DNA from: Aggregatimonas sangjinii
GTDB lineage: Bacteria > Bacteroidota > Bacteroidia > Flavobacteriales > Flavobacteriaceae
DNA length: 64,000 nt
Direction: 5' to 3'
Assembly (NCBI RefSeq): GCF_005943945.1
Contig: NZ_CP040710.1
Coordinates: forward strand, 1,251,001 to 1,315,000
Below, piece by piece: positions 9,481-18,196 of this stretch (position 1 is the first letter of the stretch; every line of letters begins with the position of its first letter). The notes beneath the pieces are model-generated. The model did no database searches and was not told the origin of the DNA. It saw only the letters and a list, made by a program, of their open reading frames with translations. A program made the position numbers and the translations under genes.

Positions 9481-10914
9481 TTACCACGAATCGCTCCTGA
9501 ACGGTCCTATAGGGATTTCGGTACTGCTGTAAAGGTTACCTTCGTAACAATCTTCAAAGCCATAGCGCACGGCTATCGGTTCCTTCACCTGCGAACTTGA
9601 TACGGCGATGGTTAAGTCGTCTTTGATGATGGCCTTCGCCGGATAAAATATCTGGTCAGACCCGGCTATAGCGAATCCAGAAAGACTATCTTCTTTCAGA
9701 ACGAAATGTTCATTTATGGAAGTGGGTGATTTTTCAAATTTTACCATAGCGGTATTTCCTTTGATTTCGATAGCGCTGAAGGTCGGGGCGAGAAAATCAA
9801 TTTTTTTGAAGCCGTAATCCCTATTCAACGCTAATCGCACCAGCCTATCGGCTATGGGTTCTTTTTTGGCGGGATGGATGTCGTCACAATCCCCGACATC
9901 CGTTGTGATGGCGATGCCTGAATTTGTGATTTCCCGAGCGGAGTTCGATTGTGCCTCCCTTAGTAGGGCAGCTTTGATCGCTGGAGTTTCCCTATGTTTT
10001 TCATATGCATATGGTGCTATTTGAACGAGGTAGAAGGGGAGTGTGGTGTCTTGCCATTGTGCGCGCCAGGAATTGACTAAGGTGTGCTGAAACGCCTTGT
10101 AAGCCTCCGGTTGGTTTCTATTGCTTTCCCCTTGGTACCATAAAAATCCCTTGATTGTAAAGTTTCGAAAAGGAGCTATCATACCATTATAGATTTCGGT
10201 GGGCCGCTTTCGTTTGGATGCGTCCGTTAGGGAGGTCTCAGGTATGGTTACAGCCGAAAATTTTGCAAGGGAGTCTTTGGGAATCCATGCTTCAATTTTT
10301 GTTCCGCCCCAAGCTGCCTCGATAATTCCGACCGGAACTTGAATGCTATCGAATAGTTTTTTCGCAAAGAGGTATCCGACGGCGCTGAAATTTGCGACAT
10401 CGGCACTATCGGCTTCGACCCAACTGCCGTTTACAGTATCTTGGGGTTGCAAACTACCCGCCCTTGCTGAATTGAAAAGCCTAATGTTCGGATTTTTGGC
10501 TTCGGATAGAAACTCGGCAGCGTTATCTACTGGGGAATTTTTAAATCCTTTCACTGGCATTTCCATATTGGATTGCCCCGAAACGAACCAAAGCTCGCCC
10601 AACAGAATATTTTCATACCGTAACAAGCTGCTTCCCTGAATGTCGATAGAGTGTTTCTTAAAAGAGGCGGGAACTGTAGGTAGCGTGGTTCTCCATTTCC
10701 CTTCTTTATTGGTTGAGGTCTCGGAAATAGCACCCCAGCTAGTCGTCAATTTAATTGGAGTATCGGGCTTGTCATGGCCCCAAATGGCAATGGTATCGTT
10801 TTGCTGCAGGAGCATGTCGTTTCCGAAACAGCTTGGCGTGCCCGTTTGTGCGGATGCGATTGTAAAAAAGGTAGTCCCTAAGACCAAAAAAAATCCGATG
10901 TTTATTCTCTTCAT
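9481..10914 (-). CDS. Secreted SGNH-type sialate-O-acetylesterase-like carbohydrate esterase
   Basis: 477 residues with a signal peptide ending near residue 22 (TIASAQ). The nucleophile block is WFVSGQSNMEMPV, followed by KGFLWYQGESNR and a late block DVGDCDDIHPAKK carrying the Asp and His of the SGNH triad. This matches the sialate O-acetylesterase (SASA, DUF303) family. Members remove O-acetyl groups from sugars, and in PULs they usually deacetylate plant or algal glycans rather than sialic acid. It lies downstream of the FAS1-like lipoprotein gene but past a terminator-like hairpin at 10957-10980, so it may be transcribed separately or by read-through. Confidence 0.88.
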   Translation of the reverse strand: MKRINIGFFLVLGTTFFTIASAQTGTPSCFGNDMLLQQNDTIAIWGHDKPDTPIKLTTSWGAISETSTNKEGKWRTTLPTVPASFKKHSIDIQGSSLLRYENILLGELWFVSGQSNMEMPVKGFKNSPVDNAAEFLSEAKNPNIRLFNSARAGSLQPQDTVNGSWVEADSADVANFSAVGYLFAKKLFDSIQVPVGIIEAAWGGTKIEAWIPKDSLAKFSAVTIPETSLTDASKRKRPTEIYNGMIAPFRNFTIKGFLWYQGESNRNQPEAYKAFQHTLVNSWRAQWQDTTLPFYLVQIAPYAYEKHRETPAIKAALLREAQSNSAREITNSGIAITTDVGDCDDIHPAKKEPIADRLVRLALNRDYGFKKIDFLAPTFSAIEIKGNTAMVKFEKSPTSINEHFVLKEDSLSGFAIAGSDQIFYPAKAIIKDDLTIAVSSSQVKEPIAVRYGFEDCYEGNLYSSTEIPIGPFRSDSW

Positions 10915-10956
10915 TTGTCAGTTTTTAATTTGAATCGGAAACCCTAAAATTAAAAT

Positions 10957-10980
10957 CCCCCTGTGTCGGAACACAAGGGG
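10957..10980 (-). terminator. Terminator-like hairpin after the SusC/SusD/FAS1 operon
   Basis: On the minus strand, arms of ten bases (CCCCTTGTGT / ACACAGGGGG with one mismatch) enclose a four-base loop and are followed by ATTTTAATTTT. It lies 47 bp past the stop of the FAS1-like gene and 43 bp before the esterase start. Confidence 0.6.
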
Positions 10981-11026
10981 AAGTTAATGGAACTAACTTA
11001 ACAAACAATACTAATTGAACAACATT

Positions 11027-11743
11027 TTAATAAGGCAGGTTTCTGACGGGGTCATTTAAACTATGCCCAATGCCGTTAATAAAAATGTAATTCGAATTTC
11101 TTATACGCTCTCTTTGAGACGTCGCTGAAGACGGAAATGGGAGCGGGGCCCGCCTATCATCGTTGATTTCGGTACGATAACGGTCATCGCGTAAGAAAGC
11201 AATTAAACCGGCTTCACCAGGTACCAACGTTTGAAAGATATATTGCGTAAAAGTTTCGCGCAGCGTCGGAATTTGGTCAACATAGGCATCAACGATGTGG
11301 TACCGGAGAACAGTTCTCAATTTTTCCATTTTTTCCGGTGTATCGACTCTAGCCATTGTTTCTTCAGGTGTCTCTGATTCAACCAAATCTTCGTCCCAAG
11401 ATCCCGTAATTATTTCTATTACATCACCACCGCCGGTAAATGCATTGTTATTCAACATTAAATACGTTCTATTGGCGTTCGATGTTTGATTATACAACTC
11501 AACAAAACCCGCTTTTTCAATAGCTGCCACCAGGTAGTTATAGTTATCGCCAAGAAATTGCCCTTCATCTCCCGTTCTTTGCGCGAGAGGACTGTTGAAG
11601 AATTCCCAAGCGGTACTATCTTTCCATGGGTCTACAATGTTCAATTCGGGATTAAAATCGTAGTTATCCTGTAACGGTAAATCGCAGCCGAACAGCAGGG
11701 TTAGGAAACTTATTAATAACAGATATTTTGTATGTTTTTTCAT
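11027..11743 (-). CDS. FAS1 (fasciclin)-like lipoprotein
   Basis: Start at 11743 (MKKHTKYLLLISFLTLLFGC) gives a lipoprotein signal; the three codons before it would need a TTG start. The mature part contains a FAS1-like pattern: YNYLVAAIEKAGFVELYN, then YLMLNNNAF, then LRTVLRYHIVDAYV and a late YIFINGIGHSLND. FAS1 domains mediate adhesion or ligand binding, and no enzyme motif is visible. It is the third gene of the SusC/SusD operon (11 bp after the SusD stop), the place usually held by a surface glycan-binding protein. I infer such an accessory binding role; the assignment to FAS1 is from pattern, not a profile search. Confidence 0.65.
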   Translation of the reverse strand: MKKHTKYLLLISFLTLLFGCDLPLQDNYDFNPELNIVDPWKDSTAWEFFNSPLAQRTGDEGQFLGDNYNYLVAAIEKAGFVELYNQTSNANRTYLMLNNNAFTGGGDVIEIITGSWDEDLVESETPEETMARVDTPEKMEKLRTVLRYHIVDAYVDQIPTLRETFTQYIFQTLVPGEAGLIAFLRDDRYRTEINDDRRAPLPFPSSATSQRERIRNSNYIFINGIGHSLNDPVRNLPY

Positions 11744-11754
11744 GTTTGTCAATT

Positions 11755-13407
11755 TTAATTAGCGCCGTATCCGGGATTTTGTTGGCCTAGGTTAGGGTTT
11801 TCCTGAAAATGCTCAAAGAAAATAGGTAAAAGTATCTTGGTTTCATCAATTAGGGACTCACCACGGTTAAGATATGCGTCGTTCATTGTCTCGACAAATC
11901 TGTCGGTGCGTATTAAATCCCATACACGTTTTCCTTCACCTAGTAGCTCAAACTGTCTTTCATCTAAAATATAGGACTCCCGTTCTTCAACCGAATCACC
12001 GAATTCCTCTTCACTCGCATCTGGTAAAAGTCTGGCTTCTCGAACTTCGTTTACAAGTTCAAGCGCACGTTCTGTATTGCCTAATCGGTTCTCTGCCTCT
12101 GCTAATAATAGTAGTTGACCGGCATAACGATACAAAACGATATCGGTATCATCAAAATTCGCATTATAGTTCGTTTTATGCCATTTGGCGACACGTTGCT
12201 CAAAAACCTGTTCATCATCAGCGTTCGTTTCATCCGGGTTAACATCTACACCGTCCTCAATACTGGCATAGTATCTAAAGTCTCCGTATATAGGTCTCAG
12301 AAATTCATTAACGTTTCCTTCATCATCCTCCTCAAATACGACACGTTCTAGCGGTGGCTCCGAGTCGGGATACTTCGTCACCCATCCTAAGGAATCGATA
12401 GGGAACCGATCTCTCCATTTTAGTTCTAACTCACCGGAAATATAGTATCCCGGCAAACCTGCGAAAAGGAGTGCTGAATATCCAGATCTATTTCCCCTAA
12501 AATTACCATTAGCTTGTTGCGGGTCTAACTGGTCGTAAAAAATAGAAAAAATAAGTTCAGAACCGACTTGTAATTTCCCTCTTTCATCTTCAAACTGACC
12601 ATCAAGGCCTAAGAAGGGTCCTTCACTATCATTATTATTGTAGAACAAGCCTTCCCAATCGGGAATATTGTCTACCAAACTATGTGCCCCCAAGGCTATC
12701 ATTTCATCTAAGGCGGTTTTTGCACTGGCCGGATCGTTCATCCACATATGTACTTCCGCCTCATAGGCAAGGAGACTGGCGGTAGACCATCTAAAGGGTC
12801 TAGACGGAGAAGCGACAAGTTCTTTCGCCCTTAATAAGTCTGGAACTACAATGGTCTCCATGATCGTGCTGGCATCGGTTCTTGACTTGAATAAGTCCGG
12901 ACCTGCTACTTCGGTAGGTTCTGTAAACAAAGGTACGGCACCCCATACCTTGACCATTGTAAAGTAAGCATATGATCTCAAAGCCAATGCCTCTCCCAAC
13001 AAACTCTGATCAGCCCCACTAATTTGCGGTATTCTATCAATTGCCAAATTCGCTCTGTTGACCATGGTATACATGACATCCCATCGGGTAGCCGCGGGAT
13101 CACCTTCGGTAACATTATTGGTAACGATTTCAACACTTGTCGCAGATGCTGATTCTGAACCTCTGTCATGATTATCAGATCGCAATTCGCCCCATAAAAG
13201 ATGATCCTCACGGTAGGCGGTTTGCATGGCATCGTAAATTGCTATTACCCCGGCTTGCGCATCGTCGTTATCTCTCCAAAAATTAGTGGGTGCAATTTCA
13301 CTTATCGGCACTTCATCAACTAAATCGTCGCAAGAAACGCTCACGGCCATCAACAATAAAAATATGACTGCATATTTTAAATTGTCCTTTATATATTTTT
13401 CCTTCAT
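11755..13407 (-). CDS. SusD/RagB-family lipoprotein (PUL 2)
   Basis: 550 residues with lipobox VSVSC (Cys26). SusD features include NFWRDNDDAQAGVIAIYDAM near the N-terminus, the helical block LGEALALRSYAYFTMVKVWG, the late helix QLLLLAEAENRLGNTERALE and the tail QNPGYGAN. It begins 9 bp after the SusC stop and is followed by the FAS1-like lipoprotein gene. It would cap the SusC channel encoded just upstream and bind its glycan. Confidence 0.95.
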   Translation of the reverse strand: MKEKYIKDNLKYAVIFLLLMAVSVSCDDLVDEVPISEIAPTNFWRDNDDAQAGVIAIYDAMQTAYREDHLLWGELRSDNHDRGSESASATSVEIVTNNVTEGDPAATRWDVMYTMVNRANLAIDRIPQISGADQSLLGEALALRSYAYFTMVKVWGAVPLFTEPTEVAGPDLFKSRTDASTIMETIVVPDLLRAKELVASPSRPFRWSTASLLAYEAEVHMWMNDPASAKTALDEMIALGAHSLVDNIPDWEGLFYNNNDSEGPFLGLDGQFEDERGKLQVGSELIFSIFYDQLDPQQANGNFRGNRSGYSALLFAGLPGYYISGELELKWRDRFPIDSLGWVTKYPDSEPPLERVVFEEDDEGNVNEFLRPIYGDFRYYASIEDGVDVNPDETNADDEQVFEQRVAKWHKTNYNANFDDTDIVLYRYAGQLLLLAEAENRLGNTERALELVNEVREARLLPDASEEEFGDSVEERESYILDERQFELLGEGKRVWDLIRTDRFVETMNDAYLNRGESLIDETKILLPIFFEHFQENPNLGQQNPGYGAN

Positions 13408-13416
13408 CTCTATTTT

Positions 13417-16400
13417 TTATTTAAATTGAAAATTTAGTCCAAGAATAATTTCACGGTCGTTCGGATATCTTAAATCATCTTGATTTACCCGTAGTGGATT
13501 ACCTCTTCTACCCAATTCCGGGTTGTATCCAGTATATTCCGTCCAGGTTAGTACATTGTTCACTGCAAGATTTACCGACAAAGCGCCCAACCAATCAACT
13601 TTATCTATAAAAGTCCTTGGGAAATTGTAATTCAATCGAACGTATCTTAGCTTAATCCAATCCCCGTTTTGAACATAAAAACTATTTGGTCTGTTCCTAA
13701 GCTGGGGTACTCTATTCAATCGAGGCCAAACCGTAACATCGCCTTCTTCTCTCCAGGCGTTTTCGATAAAAATCGGGTTCGGTGTTTGGTTGGATGATCG
13801 AAGATCATTTCTATCCTCATCCCATCTTGCCCAAATATCGGCACCTAAACTGTAATCGAATAACGTGCTAAGGGTAAAGTCTCCATATCTAAAGGTATTG
13901 GACCAACCTCCGAAAAATTCGGGCAAACCATTACCGATAACCTTTCTATCGTTCGCTGGGTCTATGTTGAAATCCCCGTTTAAATCAGCCCAAATAATAT
14001 CACCCCCCTCTAAGACTGAACCATTCGAACTCAATTGATTTACATTTCCTGAAAATGGTGCACCATTTAAGCTGTAATCAACGAAGTTTCCATCTCCATC
14101 AAAATTTGGAGTTAATTGAACACCGTCATCGGTAAAGGCATTCGACTCCGTGTACTGGAAAATCCCCGTATTCTCGAATCCAAATATGTTTCCGATGGGT
14201 TCACCCTCCGCAATTTGGTAGTCACCATTGAAAAAGGCAGTGCCTCCGGCCAACTCGGTGACCTCGTTCTCAAGATACGATATGTTGAAATTACTGTTCC
14301 AAACAAATTTATCCGTCCTCAATATATCCCCACCGATACTAAAATCAATACCTCTATTTTCAATAGCACCTACATTCTGCAGTAAAGAACTAAATCCAGA
14401 TTCTTCCGGCAGAGGCACTTGTGCCAAAAGGTCTGTGGTGGTTTTCTCCCAAAAATCTATACCTAAATTAAGTCGATTCCTGAACATATCCAATTCCAGT
14501 CCTAAATTAACGGAAGTAGTGCTTTCCCAGCTTAATTCCGGGTTACCGATACGAGATTGTGATACCCCGGGTGCTGTATAATTAGCTCCGGGTACCAATG
14601 CGCTGGTAAACGCGTAGTTGGCAATTCTTTCATTTCCGATTTCACCATAACTAGCTTTGAGAAGCAGGTTGTTAACAGTAGTACTTTCTTTTAAGAAATT
14701 TTCGTTGCTTATTCTCCACCCGATACTGGCGGCCGGAAATAGACCGTACTCATTTTCATCTCCAAATCTTGATGAACCATCCCGTCTCACGGAAGCGCTG
14801 AGAAGATACTTATTCTTGTAATCATAATTGAAACCTCCGAATAACGAGAAGAGATTGTGCTTTTCTGTACCTGTACCGGAATCTATCCCTAAGTTTAAGG
14901 GATCTACATTATTGAATGTTCTTATATCACTAGACACGAATTGTCCGCCGACTTCAAGATATTCAAGATTCCATCTTTGGATTTGCATCCCTGCAAAGGC
15001 GGCAAAGTCATGATCACCCCACGAATTACTGTAATTGACGAAATTTTCTTGTTGAATATCGTAATCAAGATTTTCGCGTAGCTGCCCGGTCGGTGGATTG
15101 GATGGGTTGCCTTGAGCTAAAGAAGGGATAAAGTCTTCTCTTTTCCTGAGACTAAAATTAATACCCAAGGTAGATTTCAATTTCACATTCGGAAAAATCG
15201 CCCATTCTGCATAATTGAAGACTTGCGTTCTCCATCTTCTGTCTCGAACCGTATTTATAGTTGCCGCGGCCAAAGGATTTCTTCGTCCGGCAATCGTAGG
15301 TGTAAAATCGCCGTTGGGCTCGAATAACGGAAAATTTGGAATCCTTTGTACGATCTGACGAAAAACGTCAGCTTCTCTTGTCCCGTTTCTGTCCTCGAAA
15401 GATAAGTTTATTCTTGTGCCTGCTTTGAGTTTACTACTAACATTCGCATCGATTCTTAGCAAGGTATTCAATCTTTTGTACCCACTATTTATAACAATAC
15501 CCTGTTCGTCTAAATAACCTGTATTCCAATAAAAAGTACCTTTTTCCCCACCACCACTTAGTGCAACGTTCGTTTGTGTCCTAGTTGACGGTCTTGTGAC
15601 TAGGTCTTGTAAGTCAAAAGAATTTCTATTTAAAAGGCCTAAGGAATCTCGCTCTTCACCTGTTAAATTTTCAGGATCTCTGTTTGTTCTAGTCCGTACA
15701 TAATCCAAACGCTGAGCAGAATTCGCTACGGGCAAATCCCCCACTAGGGTACTATAACCGGTAACTGTAGATACATCGATTTTTAAATCACCTTGCCTAC
15801 CGGACTTTGTCGTTATCAAAACAACGCCATTGGCCGCTTTCGATCCATATATCGCCGCAGTGGCACCATCTTTCAAAACTTCCAGAGTTTTGATGTCATT
15901 AGGGTCTAAGTTATCGATATTTTCCAACTGCTGCCCATCCACCACATATAAAGGGGAAGTACCCGCCCCGAAGGTAGACACACCACGAATACTAATGTCG
16001 AAACCGCCGCCCGGGCCGTTGTTGGTGAGAATTTGAACCCCTGCAAGTTTACCTTGCACTGCATCAAAGGCACTTGTCGGTGTCGCTTGTACGATTTCCT
16101 CCGATTTTACGGAAGCTAAGGCACCGAGTACTTTTTTCCTACTAACAGGAGCATAACCGATTACCACTACTTCATCTAAGTTTTCGGAATCTTCTTCCAG
16201 AGTAACGTTGAGCGTATTTCTATCACCAACCTCCATTTCTTTCGTGGCGAAGCCCAAAGAGGAGAAAACCAAAATTTGTGATCCCCCTTGCATTCTGATA
16301 GTATAGTTTCCGTCAAAATCGGAACTCACCCCGTTGGTGGTCCCCTTTTGCACAATATTCACTGCGGGAATCGGTGTTCCATCGGTTGCGGAGACCGTAC

Positions 16401-16512
16401 CCGAGACGGTCGTTTGTGCTACCGCCGAATAAGAAAGCAGTAGCGTCAGGACCATCGCCAAAGATTTTGCAATGCTGGCAAAACCCTCTTTAAAGGGCAA
16501 GGACCTTTTCAT
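13417..16512 (-). CDS. SusC/RagA-family TonB-dependent transporter (PUL 2)
   Basis: About 1031 residues from the ATG at 16512, chosen because MKRSLPFKEG gives a normal signal peptide ending at SYSAVAQ; an in-frame ATG at 16536 would add eight residues. Then follow the carboxypeptidase-regulatory-like domain (VSSDFDGNYTI), the linker LDEVVVIGYA, the plug (KAANGVVLITTKSG) and the barrel. Upstream lie a LacI-type operator (16562-16579), a -7 box (16614-16621) and a double CAGGAT element (16641-16658). This promoter therefore seems to have both a local repressor and the regulon-wide factor. Confidence 0.95.
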   Translation of the reverse strand: MKRSLPFKEGFASIAKSLAMVLTLLLSYSAVAQTTVSGTVSATDGTPIPAVNIVQKGTTNGVSSDFDGNYTIRMQGGSQILVFSSLGFATKEMEVGDRNTLNVTLEEDSENLDEVVVIGYAPVSRKKVLGALASVKSEEIVQATPTSAFDAVQGKLAGVQILTNNGPGGGFDISIRGVSTFGAGTSPLYVVDGQQLENIDNLDPNDIKTLEVLKDGATAAIYGSKAANGVVLITTKSGRQGDLKIDVSTVTGYSTLVGDLPVANSAQRLDYVRTRTNRDPENLTGEERDSLGLLNRNSFDLQDLVTRPSTRTQTNVALSGGGEKGTFYWNTGYLDEQGIVINSGYKRLNTLLRIDANVSSKLKAGTRINLSFEDRNGTREADVFRQIVQRIPNFPLFEPNGDFTPTIAGRRNPLAAATINTVRDRRWRTQVFNYAEWAIFPNVKLKSTLGINFSLRKREDFIPSLAQGNPSNPPTGQLRENLDYDIQQENFVNYSNSWGDHDFAAFAGMQIQRWNLEYLEVGGQFVSSDIRTFNNVDPLNLGIDSGTGTEKHNLFSLFGGFNYDYKNKYLLSASVRRDGSSRFGDENEYGLFPAASIGWRISNENFLKESTTVNNLLLKASYGEIGNERIANYAFTSALVPGANYTAPGVSQSRIGNPELSWESTTSVNLGLELDMFRNRLNLGIDFWEKTTTDLLAQVPLPEESGFSSLLQNVGAIENRGIDFSIGGDILRTDKFVWNSNFNISYLENEVTELAGGTAFFNGDYQIAEGEPIGNIFGFENTGIFQYTESNAFTDDGVQLTPNFDGDGNFVDYSLNGAPFSGNVNQLSSNGSVLEGGDIIWADLNGDFNIDPANDRKVIGNGLPEFFGGWSNTFRYGDFTLSTLFDYSLGADIWARWDEDRNDLRSSNQTPNPIFIENAWREEGDVTVWPRLNRVPQLRNRPNSFYVQNGDWIKLRYVRLNYNFPRTFIDKVDWLGALSVNLAVNNVLTWTEYTGYNPELGRRGNPLRVNQDDLRYPNDREIILGLNFQFK

Positions 16513-16561
16513 TCCTAATTGTTCTTTACATGTCATAGATGTTCGTTTTGAATTGGTTTGA

Positions 16562-16579
16562 AATCCAATCGATTGGATT
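16562..16579. promoter_or_regulatory. LacI-type operator O1 in front of PUL 2 SusC
   Basis: Perfect 18-bp palindrome AATCCAATCGATTGGATT with the central CG typical of LacI-family sites. It shares the 10-bp core CAATCGATTG with the palindrome upstream of the lacI-type gene. It lies 35 bp downstream of the proposed -7 box, inside the expected 5' leader, a place suited to roadblock repression. Confidence 0.75.
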
Positions 16580-16613
16580 GAATGTTGAGTTAATAAAATG
16601 TTAACTAGAAAAT

Positions 16614-16658
16614 CAAAAATAAAGAATGTCTGTATTTAACCATCCTGTGGTATCCTGC
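16614..16658 (-). promoter_or_regulatory. Promoter A: double CAGGAT element plus -7 box for PUL 2 SusC
   Basis: In the gene direction the 18-mer GCAGGATACCACAGGATG (16641-16658) holds two CAGGAT copies 10 bp apart. Twenty bp after the proximal copy comes TATTTTTG (16614-16621), a perfect match to the Bacteroidota -7 consensus TAnnTTTG. The 18-mer recurs exactly at 23049-23066. Confidence 0.72.
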
Positions 16659-16881
16659 ATAAATTTCATTTAACTATATCAAATTAAGAGATTTTTTTAT
16701 TAAATATCTAGTGAAAATTAAAATTTTAGTATGTAAAATAAGGATAATCACAATTTTTAATTGATTTTTCCTAAACTTTTAGTTCATAGAAAAATACCAG
16801 TATAGTTCGAGGTGCGGCTGTGCTCCGAGACAACTTCAAAAATTTTTAAATCAAAAGGAGTTGTTAAAAATATTTGGTTTT

Positions 16882-16897
16882 ATACAATCGATTGTAT
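16882..16897. promoter_or_regulatory. LacI-type operator O2 in front of the lacI-type gene
   Basis: Perfect 16-bp palindrome ATACAATCGATTGTAT, 85 bp before the regulator start and sharing the core CAATCGATTG with O1. It suggests autoregulation, and possibly DNA looping to O1 about 300 bp away. Confidence 0.7.
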
Positions 16898-16981
16898 TAA
16901 ATTGTAGGGTTTTATGGGAATTTTTAAAGTAGTTTAGTTACCACGATTCTTTATTTAAGGACAATCAGCTAGAGCTTATCA

Positions 16982-18007
16982 ATGAAGAAAATTACTATTC
17001 ACGAGATCGCCAAAATCCTGAAAATCGATAGCTCCACGGTGTCTAGGGCATTGAACAATAGCAGCAGGGTGAATGAGAAAACCAAAATGCTTGTTTTGGC
17101 CAAAGCGAACGAATTAGGTTATAAGCCAAACTTGATTGCGGCAAATCTTAGACGTAGCCGAAGTAATACGATCGGGGTTGTCGTTCCTAGAATTACAAGG
17201 CATTTTTTTTCATCTACCATTTCCGGTATTGAGGAGACCGCCTATAATTCCGGATTTAATGTGGTTATCTCCCAATCCTTGGAAAAATTAAGTCGTGAAC
17301 AAAAGATCGTGAATAACCTTTTTTCGAACCGAGTCGATGGAATTTTAATATCGGTGTCAATGGAAACGATTGATAGCTCGCATTTGAAGATTCTTGAAGA
17401 TTCCGGTTTGCCCTTGGTGTTTTTCGACAGGCACATGGCCGATATGAAGGATAGCAACCGCGTATTGATCGATGATGTCGCCGGTGCATTCGAAGGGGTT
17501 TCACATCTGATTGAGAACAATTGTAGAAAAATTGCGCATTTTTCAGGTCCGCAAACCTTGGAAATTTATAAGAATCGTTTGGCAGGTTACAGAAATGCCC
17601 TTGATAAACATCGGATTGTATTTGATCCGGATTTGGTAGTAATGTCTAATTTACTGCAGGAGGATGGCTACCGAATTACACAAGACCTATTAAAAAAGCA
17701 TCCTGATATCGATGCAATCTTTTCCGCAAACGACCAAGCAGCTATCGGGGCGATAAATTATTTGAAAAGTATCGGGAAGCGGATTCCTGATGAAATCGCA
17801 ATAGTCGGGTTCAGTAACGAACCGATATCGGAATTAATCGAACCTTCATTGACAAGTATCGATCAGTTCGGGGTCGAAATCGGTAGGATTTCCTGTAATC
17901 TTTTGATGGATAAAATCAAAAAGAAGGATTCCGAAACGGCGCACCGGGCGATTTATTTAAAACCATCATTGATGATTAGGAGTTCATCTGATAAGAAATT
18001 AATTTAA
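16982..18007 (+). CDS. LacI-family transcriptional repressor of PUL 2
   Basis: 341 residues. The N-terminal helix-turn-helix (ITIHEIAKILKIDSSTVSRA, residues about 4-23) and hinge (YKPNLIAANLRR) are classical. A periplasmic-binding-protein-like effector domain follows from about residue 60 (NTIGVVVPRI; DGILISVSME; HPDIDAIFSANDQAAIGA; PSLTSIDQ). It is divergent from the PUL 2 SusC gene, and both start regions carry a CAATCGATTG palindrome, the expected kind of site. The effector is likely a sugar released from the imported glycan, but its identity cannot be told. The gene ends at a hairpin terminator shared with the converging PUL 3 SusD gene. Confidence 0.94.
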   Translation: MKKITIHEIAKILKIDSSTVSRALNNSSRVNEKTKMLVLAKANELGYKPNLIAANLRRSRSNTIGVVVPRITRHFFSSTISGIEETAYNSGFNVVISQSLEKLSREQKIVNNLFSNRVDGILISVSMETIDSSHLKILEDSGLPLVFFDRHMADMKDSNRVLIDDVAGAFEGVSHLIENNCRKIAHFSGPQTLEIYKNRLAGYRNALDKHRIVFDPDLVVMSNLLQEDGYRITQDLLKKHPDIDAIFSANDQAAIGAINYLKSIGKRIPDEIAIVGFSNEPISELIEPSLTSIDQFGVEIGRISCNLLMDKIKKKDSETAHRAIYLKPSLMIRSSSDKKLI

Positions 18008-18141
18008 CCCGAAGTTTACATGAAATCGGTTTCGGGTAAAACCGAAAGAATTTTTGGTACTTCCGTGCTTTTCAAAAGTGCAAAGTTGTTCCTTGCTTTG
18101 TATTCTTAGGTTCCATTTGGAACTTACTTTTCTTTTACAAG

Positions 18142-18170
18142 AAAGGCGGAAGCATTGCTCCCGCCTTTTT
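18142..18170. terminator. Bidirectional terminator between lacI-type gene and PUL 3
   Basis: Stem AAAGGCGG / CCGCCTTT (18142-18149 with 18161-18168) around an inner AGC-ATT-GCT mini-hairpin, ending in a T-run on the plus strand and preceded by A-rich DNA that serves the minus strand. It lies between two converging genes. Confidence 0.8.
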
Positions 18171-18196
18171 AGATTTTTCAACACTACTTCCTTATT

